Shown here: in pieces, positions 24,294-33,100 of the stretch
How positions within the stretch are numbered: position 1 is the stretch's first letter
Layout of the letters: the number at the start of each line of letters is the position of its first letter
Virus record (IMG/VR): IMGVR_UViG_3300045970_000027
Span: 1 to 64,000 of that record
Reading direction: 5' to 3' (one strand)
Length of the DNA stretch: 64,000 nt
DNA from: a virus
Notes under the pieces: generated by a model
What the model was told of the DNA's origin: nothing
The model's input: only the letters and a program-made list of their open reading frames with translations
Databases searched by the model: none
Made by a program: the position numbers and the translations under genes

Positions 24294-25816
24294 TTGTCGT
24301 CTCCTAGGAACTGCTGGATGACCGTCGTGGACTCAATCTGCGGAATCTGAGCCTCCTGCTCCTTGAGGTTGGCGACCCGATCACCGAAGATCGCGCTCAG
24401 TACGCCAGCACTCCCCGACCTCTCCATCGTGATCTTCATGATGTCCTTGTTCTCTTCCAACTTCTTGAGTGATTCGACCATCTTGAAGAGCCGATCCATC
24501 TCTTGACCGACGTTCGGGTCTGGGTATCCACCATTCAGTTCTTCACCAAAACGAGCGAAAGCGACCCTAGAACCCTGCATTTCGATAAGTGCTTGGAGGA
24601 GAGAGGCCAACTGCTCCCTAGTCTGGATGGAGACAGGTAACTTGAACGCGCAGGCCGAGTTGGCCTTGAAGGCAGGACAGTTGGCGGCTACGAAGCATGT
24701 ATTGCACTGCCGGAACGACGCCTCTGAGGATGTGATAAAGGGTGCGTAGCCAACGACATCTCGGCCATCCTCGTCCTTTACAACTACCTCCCTAGCCTCG
24801 ACCCCAAGGACCGGAAGATAGGCCGTCTCCGAGGCTGTGCGAGGCTCGGGGACCCTGCTGACGTTCCTACTGTCGGGGTCCCTATGACCAACACCCGCGA
24901 CCTCGGATCCGCTTTGGCCGCTCATACCCCCCATCCCTGTGAACAACATCTCCGACAGGTCTGAGTTGTCATCCGGCTGGCCACCACCCTCGATCACGCG
25001 GAACGGGCGGGTGGTCGGCTTCTTCTTGTCCATGTCGATCTCCAGTTGCTGGTACGACCAAATGGCGAGGCGGGTGACCTCCTTGTTGTCGTCGGCCATG
25101 ATCGCCTCGTAGTCGAGACCGGCCTGCTCGATGACCGCCTTGTAGCGGGGGCGAGCCTGTTCCTTCATCTTCGCCGGGTAGCGAACGAGACGCGTTCCGT
25201 CCCAGACGATGGTCTCCCCACGCCGCATGCCGCTCTGCCAAGAACCGGTAGCAGCCGTCGTCAGCGGGCTCTGGCTGAGTGACTCTGGTGACGCGATGCC
25301 GATCCCATGCCACGACGTCCCCAGCCTCGCTGTCGCACTCCGCATGTGGCCGCTGATCTGGTGGCTCGGGGTGAGGAGGGCATCGAAGTTCGGGACGGCG
25401 ATCTCGGCGTACTCCTCGGTCAGTTCGACCAGATCGCGGAAGCCTAGGTCGGGACGCCAGATAGGCCAGAACCTCTCCTCCAACTCCAACCAGAACGGGC
25501 GCTGCTGGCGAACGAAGTCGGGGTCGATGTCAGGGCCGTTGAACTCGACCGCAGCAGCAATGTCATCCATGTTGCTGATGACGAAGTCTTGGTAGTCGGC
25601 TGCGAAGGTCTCATGGTCGTCCTTCACCTCCGTGATGCCGGGGTGGACGACAATCAGACTGTTCTCTGGGAAGTAGTCTGAGAAGGAGAACTTCTTGGTC
25701 TTCGGGAAGCCGCGTGCTACGGCTCGCGAGTACGAGAAGCCGAACGTGGTCACGCCCATATCGACCAGCAACTTCTTGTTAGACCCGACCTCCGCGCCGA
25801 GCCAGACTAGTTTCAT
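24290..25816 (-). CDS. Unknown two-domain protein; N-terminus possibly TGT/DpdA-like, C-terminus Cys cluster
   Basis: 508 codons from ATG 25816. The first 270 residues resemble phage tRNA-guanine-transglycosylase-like proteins in pattern (SWQSGMRRGETIVWDGTRL), which would imply a base exchange in DNA; this is a weak impression. After a Gly/Ser linker the last 170 residues hold CNTCFVAANCPAFKANSAC, four cysteines suited to a metal or Fe-S cluster, and a long helix. No 7-deazaguanine synthesis genes are seen in the window. Neighbours are an HAD-like and a nucleotidyltransferase-like gene. Confidence 0.5.
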   Translation of the reverse strand: MKLVWLGAEVGSNKKLLVDMGVTTFGFSYSRAVARGFPKTKKFSFSDYFPENSLIVVHPGITEVKDDHETFAADYQDFVISNMDDIAAAVEFNGPDIDPDFVRQQRPFWLELEERFWPIWRPDLGFRDLVELTEEYAEIAVPNFDALLTPSHQISGHMRSATARLGTSWHGIGIASPESLSQSPLTTAATGSWQSGMRRGETIVWDGTRLVRYPAKMKEQARPRYKAVIEQAGLDYEAIMADDNKEVTRLAIWSYQQLEIDMDKKKPTTRPFRVIEGGGQPDDNSDLSEMLFTGMGGMSGQSGSEVAGVGHRDPDSRNVSRVPEPRTASETAYLPVLGVEAREVVVKDEDGRDVVGYAPFITSSEASFRQCNTCFVAANCPAFKANSACAFKLPVSIQTREQLASLLQALIEMQGSRVAFARFGEELNGGYPDPNVGQEMDRLFKMVESLKKLEENKDIMKITMERSGSAGVLSAIFGDRVANLKEQEAQIPQIESTTVIQQFLGDDK

Positions 25817-26301
25817 TCGAAGTTCGCCAAGTCTGGGTCCTTGATCCGGTAGTCGACCGCCTTCATGGCCTGCTGGCGGTTGGTCTCAGCCACGATCTCT
25901 CCCCAAGGCCGGACACCCTTCGGTGCGTCTGGCCGGAACTCTGGCCGGATGTATGCCGGGGTCGTGACGAGGATGGCCGGGATCCCGAGACGCATGGCCT
26001 CGGCCACCATCATCGGGTCGGCATCGACGTAGAACTCGATGCTCCCCCTAGTTCTGGCTACCTTGATCTGGCGCGACCTGAGTTGCTCATCGGGGTCGAG
26101 ATTGACGTTGCTGTCGATGAGGTCGTCAAAGTCGGGCATCTTGTTCATGGCCATCCACGTCTCGGCGTTCTTCCGCTCCATGTCGGAAATGATGACGACT
26201 CTGGCTATCGACTTGAATGCCCTGTAGACGATCAGTCCATCAGGAAGGAACTCTCCGGTGTCGCTGCGGAGCACACCAGTCATGTTCATGACGATGTTCA
26301 T
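25813..26301 (-). CDS. HAD-like hypothetical protein
   Basis: 162 codons from ATG 26301. Pattern of short strands with IISDMERKN (about 37-45) and FYVDADPMM (about 88-96) resembles an HAD-like or Rossmann fold, but the first catalytic DxD is not intact (MNMTG in its place). May be a degenerate phosphatase. One DNA element copy (26198) forces the rare codons ATA and AGA. Confidence 0.5.
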   Translation of the reverse strand: MNIVMNMTGVLRSDTGEFLPDGLIVYRAFKSIARVVIISDMERKNAETWMAMNKMPDFDDLIDSNVNLDPDEQLRSRQIKVARTRGSIEFYVDADPMMVAEAMRLGIPAILVTTPAYIRPEFRPDAPKGVRPWGEIVAETNRQQAMKAVDYRIKDPDLANFE

Positions 26302-26304
26302 GGC

Positions 26305-27264
26305 TCAGTAGGCCGACCTAGGATTGCTGGCTCGGCGAATGAGTGTCTCGGTGTCGGGAAGTTCCATCCCGTACGTCTCAAAGTCCTCGCGGTCTTTGGC
26401 CGAGTCGGCGTACTGCTTGAGCCGCCGCATCGAGTGGACGACACCGTTCGCCTTGCCAGACTGCCAGCGGTAGTTGGCAAAGTCAGAGTAGCCGTGGCCA
26501 GCCGGACTGAAGGCCGCCTTACGACCTGCGTGGATCTCTTCGAAGAGACCGGACGCAGCACCGAGTACGACGTTCAGGTTGTTCTCCGCATTGGTGCGAT
26601 GAGCCGGGTTCTGCGCGCCACGGATCTGGCGAAGGATGTCGCCGTACGTACGGACGATCTTCTCCCCGCGTGCGCGGTCGGCCTCGATGGACATCTCCCA
26701 CGACGGGTGGACGTAGTGGTGGGGGTTCCTCTGGGGGACCTTGGCCCACTCGTCCTCGGTGCAGTCGTACGCCGCGTACGGGTTGATGAAGTTGATCCCG
26801 TTGGTGGATGCGGTCACGCCTGCGTTGACGTAGATGGTGACCTCGTACGTTCCGACGCCTAGTGCAACGGCAGCGACCTCGGGGTACAACTCATGGACGA
26901 AGTCCTCGTTGAGCGTTCTGGCAATCTCAGAGTCGCTGTGCCCGGTGTATGACGGATTAGCGTGCCTAAACTCAATGTAGTTGAGGCCAAGCAGGACGTC
27001 GAGGTCACCCGGCTCGCGGGCGGCCGACCACTGGTAGGAGACACCTGAGCCAGCGATCCAGACGCGGCACCACGTCTCGGACGAGTTGAAACGCTCCCGC
27101 AGGAAGTCGTGGACGGTCTGCAGGATGAACATGCGGATCTGGGGCTTGAGGTGGCTGCCTTCGAAGAGGCTGGGGTCGAGACCGTCATCTGGGTCTGCGA
27201 AGTACGACGTCGAGCCAGCGGTCATCTCCTCTGGTGCGAGATCGTCGTAGTCGTAGGAAGCCAT
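26305..27264 (-). CDS. Nucleotidyltransferase-like protein
   Basis: 319 codons from ATG 27264. GSGVSYQWS ... GDLDVLLGLN (about residues 68-92) matches the GS-x(n)-DxD site of nucleotidyltransferases. The C-terminal half is helical. Substrate unknown: adding nucleotides to RNA, proteins or small molecules is possible. The start was chosen because the upstream stop lies five bases before this ATG. Confidence 0.65.
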   Translation of the reverse strand: MASYDYDDLAPEEMTAGSTSYFADPDDGLDPSLFEGSHLKPQIRMFILQTVHDFLRERFNSSETWCRVWIAGSGVSYQWSAAREPGDLDVLLGLNYIEFRHANPSYTGHSDSEIARTLNEDFVHELYPEVAAVALGVGTYEVTIYVNAGVTASTNGINFINPYAAYDCTEDEWAKVPQRNPHHYVHPSWEMSIEADRARGEKIVRTYGDILRQIRGAQNPAHRTNAENNLNVVLGAASGLFEEIHAGRKAAFSPAGHGYSDFANYRWQSGKANGVVHSMRRLKQYADSAKDREDFETYGMELPDTETLIRRASNPRSAY

Positions 27265-27268
27265 GTCC

Positions 27269-27478
27269 CTAGGATTCCTCAGTTTCACCCGTCAGTCTGG
27301 GCCTAATGATCTTCTTGGTGGTCGAATCCCCACCATCACCGGGTGCCAGTGGTGTCATATACCCGCAGTCGGCGTGTGCTGCTGCGAAGCGCGTGGTGAG
27401 CATCCAGACCGCGTTGTCGTCCTCGCTGTCGATGGAGAGGATGGACTCGCAGAAGCCGCAGTTCATCTCGGCGTACAT
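27269..27478 (-). CDS. Small protein with CxxC
   Basis: 69 codons from ATG 27478 (TGATG overlap). CGFC near residue 7 and a later Cys/His could bind zinc. Function unknown. Confidence 0.55.
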   Translation of the reverse strand: MYAEMNCGFCESILSIDSEDDNAVWMLTTRFAAAHADCGYMTPLAPGDGGDSTTKKIIRPRLTGETEES

Positions 27479-27738
27479 CAGTCGGCTCTCTTAGCCAGAG
27501 CGTCGGCAACCCGCTCGGAGACGGTCGGTGGGATGGGCTGCGCGAGGGCTGACTCAATCAACATTCGGCTTGCTAGGCGTGAGACAGCCGCTCCGTAGAT
27601 CTCGACGTCAGTCAGAGTAGCCTTATGCTTCACGACAACCGACGGGATGCTGTCTCCATGGACGCTGATGTTGCCGGTCTCGTCTACTACGACGTAGAAG
27701 GCGGTGATGACGGAAGTCGGGACGGGCTGCTCAGTCAT
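27478..27738 (-). CDS. Hypothetical protein (86 aa)
   Basis: ATG 27738 to 27478, overlapping both neighbours. N-terminal beta strands, C-terminal helix; no motif. Carries two copies of the TCTG(A/G)CT element (27491, 27606). Confidence 0.55.
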   Translation of the reverse strand: MTEQPVPTSVITAFYVVVDETGNISVHGDSIPSVVVKHKATLTDVEIYGAAVSRLASRMLIESALAQPIPPTVSERVADALAKRAD

Positions 27739-28276
27739 TGTAATCTCCACGCTTGGCACGGGCCTTCTGCATGACGGTCGACTGGACCGGGCAGAACTGG
27801 CAGAGGTAGTTCTTCGGACCGGGGGCGCTCTTCGGATCAGGCAGGCCTGCATCCTTGCGCTCGGCTTTCGTGTTCGGGAGGAGGATCTTCTTGTCAGACA
27901 TCCAGTCAGGACATCCGTTGTCTGGCCGAAGGTGCTTCTGGTAGCAGACCATGGCGTCTTCTTTGAAGGTGTCCTTGGTCGCGTAGAACTCCTTGTCGAA
28001 CTCATCGAGTCCCTTAGAGCCGCCGCCGAGGATCTGGTTGACGATCTGCTTACGGGTGCTCTCGTTCTCCCACGCCATCTTGGGGACACGGAAGAGGTGG
28101 CCCTTATGGGGCTCACCGGACGGGAAGATGTGGCGCTCTACGAGGATGTCCAGCAGGACGTCCTTCTCGACAGGGCCGTTGTAGAGGGGTAGTTCCTGAA
28201 ACGTCTTGCAGACGAGACAGAAGAGGACCCTGATCTCTGGGCTGTTCTTTACACCGGGTGGAGTGATCAGCGACAT
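27731..28276 (-). CDS. Cys-pair hypothetical protein
   Basis: 181 codons from ATG 28276. CLVC near residue 20 and YLCQFCP near 160 may come together as one zinc site. Looks like a conserved actinophage protein, but no function is known to me. Confidence 0.6.
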   Translation of the reverse strand: MSLITPPGVKNSPEIRVLFCLVCKTFQELPLYNGPVEKDVLLDILVERHIFPSGEPHKGHLFRVPKMAWENESTRKQIVNQILGGGSKGLDEFDKEFYATKDTFKEDAMVCYQKHLRPDNGCPDWMSDKKILLPNTKAERKDAGLPDPKSAPGPKNYLCQFCPVQSTVMQKARAKRGDYND

Positions 28277-28327
28277 GTAGTTGCTCCTGCTAGTAGCGGT
28301 TACACCTGACCCTATGACGCCAAGAAC

Positions 28328-28351
28328 GGCCCGTCTCGGTAAAGACGGGCC
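28328..28351 (-). terminator. Terminator hairpin
   Basis: GGCCCGTCT and AGACGGGCC pair perfectly around CGGTAA; on the reverse strand GTTCTT follows. It ends the unit 28375-29197. Confidence 0.75.
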
Positions 28352-28374
28352 GCGCTTGTCCTAAGGCAGGAAGA

Positions 28375-28593
28375 TCAGAACAGGGTGTTAGTCACCTTGT
28401 CGGGGGCCTCCGAGTTCGGGAAGCCGTAGCCCCAGAACGGGTGGAGAGTGGCGCGCTCACGCTGGGTAAGGGCGGTACCCTCAGCGTTACGCTCTTCGGC
28501 CAGAGCCGTGTTCGGACGGACCTTACGGTAGCGGCCGTCGGTCGTACCCTCGCGGAGGTTTGCGTTCATGGAACGCGAAGAGTTGACAGCCAT
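28375..28593 (-). CDS. Small basic hypothetical protein
   Basis: 72 codons from ATG 28593 with GGAAAG upstream. Arg/Asn-rich, no Cys, no motif. Lies just before a terminator. Confidence 0.55.
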   Translation of the reverse strand: MAVNSSRSMNANLREGTTDGRYRKVRPNTALAEERNAEGTALTQRERATLHPFWGYGFPNSEAPDKVTNTLF

Positions 28594-28595
28594 GG

Positions 28596-28805
28596 TCACT
28601 TTCCAATCATGTCGACGGAGTGCTTCTTCTTCTTGTCAGAGAAGCAGTCTGGGCAGATGCTTCCGAGGTAGAGGGCGACAGCCGGGTTGATCAGGCTGCC
28701 GCAGTCGGTGCAGGTCTGGGACCCGTTGTAGATGGTTGCGAGGATCTGGTCGTACGGCTGGCCCCCCATGAGGTCAACCGGGAAACTCGGATCGTCTGTA
28801 TCCAT
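28596..28805 (-). CDS. Small zinc-ribbon protein
   Basis: 69 codons from ATG 28805. CTDC and CPDC are 18 residues apart, a clear zinc ribbon; Lys-rich C-terminus. Function unknown. Confidence 0.6.
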   Translation of the reverse strand: MDTDDPSFPVDLMGGQPYDQILATIYNGSQTCTDCGSLINPAVALYLGSICPDCFSDKKKKHSVDMIGK

Positions 28806-28813
28806 GCCACCTC

Positions 28814-29197
28814 CTAGCCAAGCGCGTTACGACTGGAACCTTCGTAGCCAGCCGGACCGCCAGAGAACCACGCGGTACGCGGCTCGGTGTAGTTACGGTC
28901 TACGTCGATGATGTCAAGAATCCCCGGCACGTAGGGGTCATACCCGAAGCGGGGAGGGAAGAGGTCTACCTGTGGGAGTGGGGTCCTGACTATCCCCAAC
29001 AGTTCACTGCCGGGGAGTGTGTTAGCCGCGATGGCCTGTTGGCAGAGGCGCTCCTGATTGGAGGCGAACGGGCCTAGGTACGACCAGCGTGGGCCTAACG
29101 GTCGGGGCTCGATCTCAGGGACCCACGGCCGCTCTCGGTTGTACGCGCCATCATTGCCGCTGCCACGGACCTTGCGGCTGTCGTCTACGCCTGCCAT
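28814..29197 (-). CDS. Hypothetical Pro-rich protein
   Basis: 127 codons from ATG 29197. Rich in Pro, Gly and Arg, with no motif. Starts 27 bp from a rightward gene, so the short gap holds divergent signals. Confidence 0.55.
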   Translation of the reverse strand: MAGVDDSRKVRGSGNDGAYNRERPWVPEIEPRPLGPRWSYLGPFASNQERLCQQAIAANTLPGSELLGIVRTPLPQVDLFPPRFGYDPYVPGILDIIDVDRNYTEPRTAWFSGGPAGYEGSSRNALG

Positions 29198-29224
29198 ACT
29201 TGTTACACCACCTTAGGAGACATC

Positions 29225-29416
29225 GTGATCGAACTGACCGCAGAAGAGTACGCGACCATCTACGAGGCTCTTCGCCTTGTCAACGCGCCGTACGGCAACG
29301 ACGAGGTCGCTCACATCGTCGCCATGGAGGCGAAGGCGTGGACCGCCATCAAGACGGCTACACATAGGGCTGGCCTTGACGATGTATCCCGACCTTCCGG
29401 GGCTTACCAGTCTTAG
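29225..29416 (+). CDS. Small helical protein on forward strand inside leftward block
   Basis: 63 codons from GTG 29225 with TTAGGAGA upstream. Acidic amphipathic helices (LTAEEYATIYEALRLV). A possible promoter, TTGCGG-N18-TACTTG, precedes it. The 3' end overlaps the oppositely directed gene by 59 nt. It may be a moron-like gene. Confidence 0.5.
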   Translation: MIELTAEEYATIYEALRLVNAPYGNDEVAHIVAMEAKAWTAIKTATHRAGLDDVSRPSGAYQS

Positions 29417-30137
29417 TCGGAGTCGACTTCTCAAACGCCTTCCCGCTCTCCCAGTTCACGCTCTGAACTTGGAACGGCTTGAGGTTGAGGCCGTGCTCCT
29501 CGTTGATCGACTGGGTAGCGCCACGGTAGGCGTCCTCAAAGTGCTCGTACCGCGTCGGCTTCCCGGTCTTGAGTGCCGCGCTCCCGATACCGCGATCCAT
29601 CTCCCACGGCTGCATCCGGTTCGCTGCCATGTCATGGGCGCGGCCGTCGATGGTGACGTGGGTATCCTCCAGCGCGATGTTATGCGCGAACGAGTTCGTC
29701 TTCGGTGCCGAGTTGCGCGGGAGGACGGTGTCCACATGCTCACCCTGCATGATGCGGTGGGCCTTGAGGAGGTTGCCCTGACCGGCGCGGCTGATGCTCA
29801 TACCGGCTAGCGGGGAGCGGTCGCCGTTGGCGATGTCCTTCCACTGCGCCGACTTGATGTGCTTCAGTTCGCTGAAGGCGTCGATGTTGTGGTTGTCCCA
29901 GTCCATGTTGGGAGACACAGCCGCAACGACACCAGCGCCACCGAGTTCGGTCATCGACGTCCCGCGAATGCCCTTCCGGACAGCGTCGTTGACGGCGGGG
30001 TACCAGTCGGGGGCGGTATGCCGGATGTGCTCGGGCGCTTGGTTGTACGCCGTATGGACGTTCTGCACCAACTGCTTGAACTGACGCGGGTCACCGCTGT
30101 CGATGTTCGGGTAGTCGGACTTCTGAGACTTAGCCAT
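29358..30137 (-). CDS. Hypothetical protein, possible DNA-associated or virion protein
   Basis: 259 codons from ATG 30137. Begins with Lys/Ser and has a central AAVSPNMDWDNHN motif; helical and basic. The style is similar to the next two genes upstream. No family named. Confidence 0.55.
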   Translation of the reverse strand: MAKSQKSDYPNIDSGDPRQFKQLVQNVHTAYNQAPEHIRHTAPDWYPAVNDAVRKGIRGTSMTELGGAGVVAAVSPNMDWDNHNIDAFSELKHIKSAQWKDIANGDRSPLAGMSISRAGQGNLLKAHRIMQGEHVDTVLPRNSAPKTNSFAHNIALEDTHVTIDGRAHDMAANRMQPWEMDRGIGSAALKTGKPTRYEHFEDAYRGATQSINEEHGLNLKPFQVQSVNWESGKAFEKSTPTKTGKPRKVGIHRQGQPYV

Positions 30138-30142
30138 CTACA

Positions 30143-30658
30143 TCACACCCACGTAGGTCGGAGTCGGGAGAACTGACCACGTCGCTGGGGGTTGATGGTG
30201 TTCGGAATGAAGTTGGGGATGTCGGCCTTGCCGTCATTCACTAACTTCGTGGGAGGGGTAGTGATGCCGGTAGCGACGGTCTTGCGGCCTTTCAGTTCGT
30301 TCTTGATGCCGGTCTCGTTGCTCCAGATCGACGGCCATACGTAGTCGCCGGGGTCGATGCGCTCACCCTTGTGAACGCCTCTCTGGTAAGAGCGCTGGTT
30401 GACACGCGACTTGACGGTGTCGAGGACCTCATCGGAGATCGCGTACGGCTTCCCCTTGTCATCCCGCCGAGAGCGGATCGTCCCGAGGTAGCCATCGGGG
30501 TACTGCGCGTGGGGAGTCGACCCCGTTCCCATGCGAGCGCCGTCGATGTCGGAGCGGGCAGACGCAACACCGCCGCCGCCGTAGTTGAAGGATCCAAAGA
30601 CGCCGCCAGCACCCAACGATTGCCAGTTCTGGCTGGCACTCAAGTTATTGTATGGCAT
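30143..30658 (-). CDS. Hypothetical Gly/Arg-rich protein
   Basis: 171 codons from ATG 30658, which lacks a clear ribosome site. Gly-rich N-terminus, basic middle. The region upstream has AGTCTGGTTAAAG and CCAGAGT facing each other, a variant of the oriented element. Confidence 0.55.
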   Translation of the reverse strand: MPYNNLSASQNWQSLGAGGVFGSFNYGGGGVASARSDIDGARMGTGSTPHAQYPDGYLGTIRSRRDDKGKPYAISDEVLDTVKSRVNQRSYQRGVHKGERIDPGDYVWPSIWSNETGIKNELKGRKTVATGITTPPTKLVNDGKADIPNFIPNTINPQRRGQFSRLRPTWV

Positions 30659-30701
30659 GACTACATGGTCGCAAGCCAGAGTAACGGAGTCTGGTTAAAG
30701 G

Positions 30702-31250
30702 CTAGACGTACGTCTCTTCGATGTTCTTGGCGTCGAAGATGGCGCGCTCACCGCGCTGCTTGGCGTACTTGACCGCAGACCTCTTCGCAGTCTCCCCGCC
30801 ACGGAAGACGGACGATGCGTCCATGACGGCGTTCCCATCCTCAGCCCAACCACCAGCGTAGGCGGCAGGCCACTTCTTCCCGTCGGTAGTCTGACCAGCC
30901 TTGCGGTCGATGTTGTTGCCTTCGACGCTGAGGAGGTGGCCGAGCGCGTGGTTGTCGTTGAACTGGGCACCCATGAGATGGCTGTTGATCGGGACCGACT
31001 TCTCGGGTACGCGGGTTCCCGTGCGCGGGTCTGCTGCTCCCCCGACGCCGTACCACTGGGACTCACCGACAGGGAGCGGCTTGTTACCCGGCTCCGGTCG
31101 CATGGTCACGCCGCCGCCCTTGACAGCCTCAGCGTATGTGTGCGCGTGGTCTACATACTTCTGCTCAACCGCCGGGTCGTAAGACTTCTGCAGCGGGGAG
31201 TCGATATGGGCGCTAGCCAGCGCGGTCAGACGAGATCCTTCAACGGCCAT
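30702..31250 (-). CDS. Hypothetical protein with HALGH motif
   Basis: 182 codons from ATG 31250. HALGHLL (about residue 105) looks like an HExxH zinc site in which the catalytic Glu is Ala, so it may be an inactive relative of a metallopeptidase. Compare the intact HELGH protein at 2846-3838. Stop codon TAG next to the TTAAAGG stretch. Confidence 0.55.
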   Translation of the reverse strand: MAVEGSRLTALASAHIDSPLQKSYDPAVEQKYVDHAHTYAEAVKGGGVTMRPEPGNKPLPVGESQWYGVGGAADPRTGTRVPEKSVPINSHLMGAQFNDNHALGHLLSVEGNNIDRKAGQTTDGKKWPAAYAGGWAEDGNAVMDASSVFRGGETAKRSAVKYAKQRGERAIFDAKNIEETYV

Positions 31251-31310
31251 ACCACAATGGTGCGACAATCTATACTTGGAAACAGCCTAAAGGTGTGGCA
31301 CCATGTACAC
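31251..31310. promoter_or_regulatory. AT-rich divergent promoter region
   Basis: A 60-bp gap between oppositely directed starts contains TATACT on the forward strand (31271-31276) and the overlapping TATAGA on the reverse strand, good -10 boxes for both genes; -35 boxes are weak. Confidence 0.45.
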
Positions 31311-31514
31311 ATGGTCATTACAACGGTGCATCCGACAGACAAGGGCGATGAGATCTTCGCGAACTGCACTAAGTGTGGGGTGTACGAGCCGGTGGGTCCG
31401 TTATTGACTGACCCAGACTGGATAATCGAGTGGGCCACCGACGACTGGACTGAGTCCCACGTCTGTGAGGGCACGCAGCCGTCAGGCTTCGCTGCCGCCG
31501 AGTTCCCCGTGTAG
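31311..31514 (+). CDS. Small CxxC protein on forward strand inside leftward block
   Basis: 67 codons from ATG 31311. FANCTKCGVYEPVGP is a zinc-knuckle-like start and a third Cys follows (HVCEG). Overlaps the opposing gene by 33 nt at its 3' end. A second isolated forward gene like 29225-29416. Confidence 0.5.
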   Translation: MVITTVHPTDKGDEIFANCTKCGVYEPVGPLLTDPDWIIEWATDDWTESHVCEGTQPSGFAAAEFPV

Positions 31515-31844
31515 GTAGTACCAGCCGTACGAGTTGCTCCAGCCAGTCTGCACACTGTGCATCCCGTCATACGTGATCCGTGTGGCGAAGATGGAGGACT
31601 CGTAGTAGTGGGGTGGATAGTCCTCTGGGTCAACGAGTGAGCCGTCGTCGTAGTAGAGCGCGAACGTCGGAAGCGTCCCTCTCTCCTTGATCTCGCAGAC
31701 GGCATCGTCAGGGAATCCGTATGTGGCCTTGGCCAGCGTGAACGCGAGTAGAAGTCTGCCCTTGGTGGACTCGACCAGTGAGGGGTCTGGTCCCGTGTCC
31801 TCTAGTGGGAATCGCAAGTTGAGAGCCTGACCATACTCAGGCAT
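31482..31844 (-). CDS. Hypothetical protein
   Basis: 120 codons from ATG 31844, overlapping the metallophosphoesterase gene by 8 nt. Aromatic-rich C-terminus (YGWYYLHGEL). Function unknown. Confidence 0.55.
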   Translation of the reverse strand: MPEYGQALNLRFPLEDTGPDPSLVESTKGRLLLAFTLAKATYGFPDDAVCEIKERGTLPTFALYYDDGSLVDPEDYPPHYYESSIFATRITYDGMHSVQTGWSNSYGWYYLHGELGGSEA

Positions 31845-32805
31845 CGGCGGCTACGAACTCTTGTCCTTGGTACACGGCCCAGCCCGCCTGAATGTGGATC
31901 GTATCGAGCACGTACTTCGGGTCGCGGTCGTTGAAATGTAGGACGAGCATTCCCTGCTGCCAGTCTTCCCAGTTCGTGATGACCTTCCCGTTGAGATCGA
32001 CCGCACCCTTCACACCGGGGACGGCACCATCGACGCGGCAGAGGCAGCCGGGAGTGGCGGCGAACATTCTGACTGGGCCGTGCCGGTCCTGCTGCGTGGT
32101 GTGATGAACCTCGATGCGGTGGATATGGCCGAAGATCGTGGAGGTCCGGTCGCCTCTCGCGTAAGCGCTAGCAGTAGACGCCGAAGACCTCACGATGCTC
32201 CCGTGAACGGCCTTGATGTGGTCGTTGAACCAGTACTTCCGAGCCGGGTAGCCGTCGAGGTACTTGACCCCTAAGTCGTCTGTCCGCAGCAGGAACGGGG
32301 CGGTGACGACCGCGAACTCGTCAGGCATGTTGGCCCGCTTGAGTCCGGCCGACTGCATGTTGAACTTCATGACTGAGTCGGAGATCCGCTTGTCGTGGTT
32401 CCCCTCCAGTACGACGATCTCCGACCGGGGGGCCGTCGCGCGCTGCTTGGCTAGCCAGAGATGCCCAGCGTCGATGGCGGCCTGTGTCGTCTGCTGCCAC
32501 GCCGTGTGCTGGTCGTACCGGCTGTGTGCGGGGAGGTCGAGGAAGTCCCCCAGATTGAGGACGGTATCGACATGGGTCTCGTTGACGACAGCCGCGAGGA
32601 TCTGAGTGGCGACGTCGATGGCGTACGGATCGTGGAACGGGTCGAGGACACCGTCCACGTTTCGGTAGCCGAACTGCGGGTCTGGGAGGACGACCGCAGT
32701 CTTCCAGCCCTTGAGCAGGACTGGGACCTTCTTGGGAGCCTTGGCAGGCTGGACGACAGTGGGCTTGGCGTTGTTGACGAACGCTTGTGAGTACATGTGA
32801 TCCAT
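31837..32805 (-). CDS. Metallophosphoesterase
   Basis: 322 codons from ATG 32805. Motifs in order: LPDPQFG (about 39), NLGDFLD (about 84), LEGNHDKR (about 133), a His in VHGS (about 200) and FGHIHR (about 222), the calcineurin-like two-metal site. Such phage enzymes act on nucleic acids or phosphate esters; it could remove phosphates in RNA or DNA repair. Cytoplasmic. Confidence 0.85.
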   Translation of the reverse strand: MDHMYSQAFVNNAKPTVVQPAKAPKKVPVLLKGWKTAVVLPDPQFGYRNVDGVLDPFHDPYAIDVATQILAAVVNETHVDTVLNLGDFLDLPAHSRYDQHTAWQQTTQAAIDAGHLWLAKQRATAPRSEIVVLEGNHDKRISDSVMKFNMQSAGLKRANMPDEFAVVTAPFLLRTDDLGVKYLDGYPARKYWFNDHIKAVHGSIVRSSASTASAYARGDRTSTIFGHIHRIEVHHTTQQDRHGPVRMFAATPGCLCRVDGAVPGVKGAVDLNGKVITNWEDWQQGMLVLHFNDRDPKYVLDTIHIQAGWAVYQGQEFVAADA

Positions 32806-32827
32806 TCAGTGGGGTCCGTGTGTGTAC

Positions 32828-33100
32828 TTACGAGTCGAAGTTGTAGACGCTTCCGGCATTTCGCTTTGTGTATGGCTGCGGCAGTGATGCGCCGTTGCGG
32901 TGGGTGCGCCATGAGGTCGTGACGCTGACGCTGTCGGCGGTCTTCGCGCTGTAGGGGGCGACGTCGGAGACACCCTGATGTACGGGGTGAGCCGCGCCCA
33001 TCTGGTTGACGTTCGGGCTGTCGTCGTCAGACCACGCACCTACGGACGGCTCGGTGTGGTGAGCCGTACCGAACTGCTGTGCTGATCCGGAGCCGGACAT
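32828..33100 (-). CDS. Hypothetical Ser/His-rich protein
   Basis: 90 codons from ATG 33100 sharing a base with the upstream stop. Low-complexity with repeated GAAHPV/GTAHHT-like pieces that also occur in the next protein (GAAHTV). Disordered; possibly virion-associated. Confidence 0.5.
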   Translation of the reverse strand: MSGSGSAQQFGTAHHTEPSVGAWSDDDSPNVNQMGAAHPVHQGVSDVAPYSAKTADSVSVTTSWRTHRNGASLPQPYTKRNAGSVYNFDS

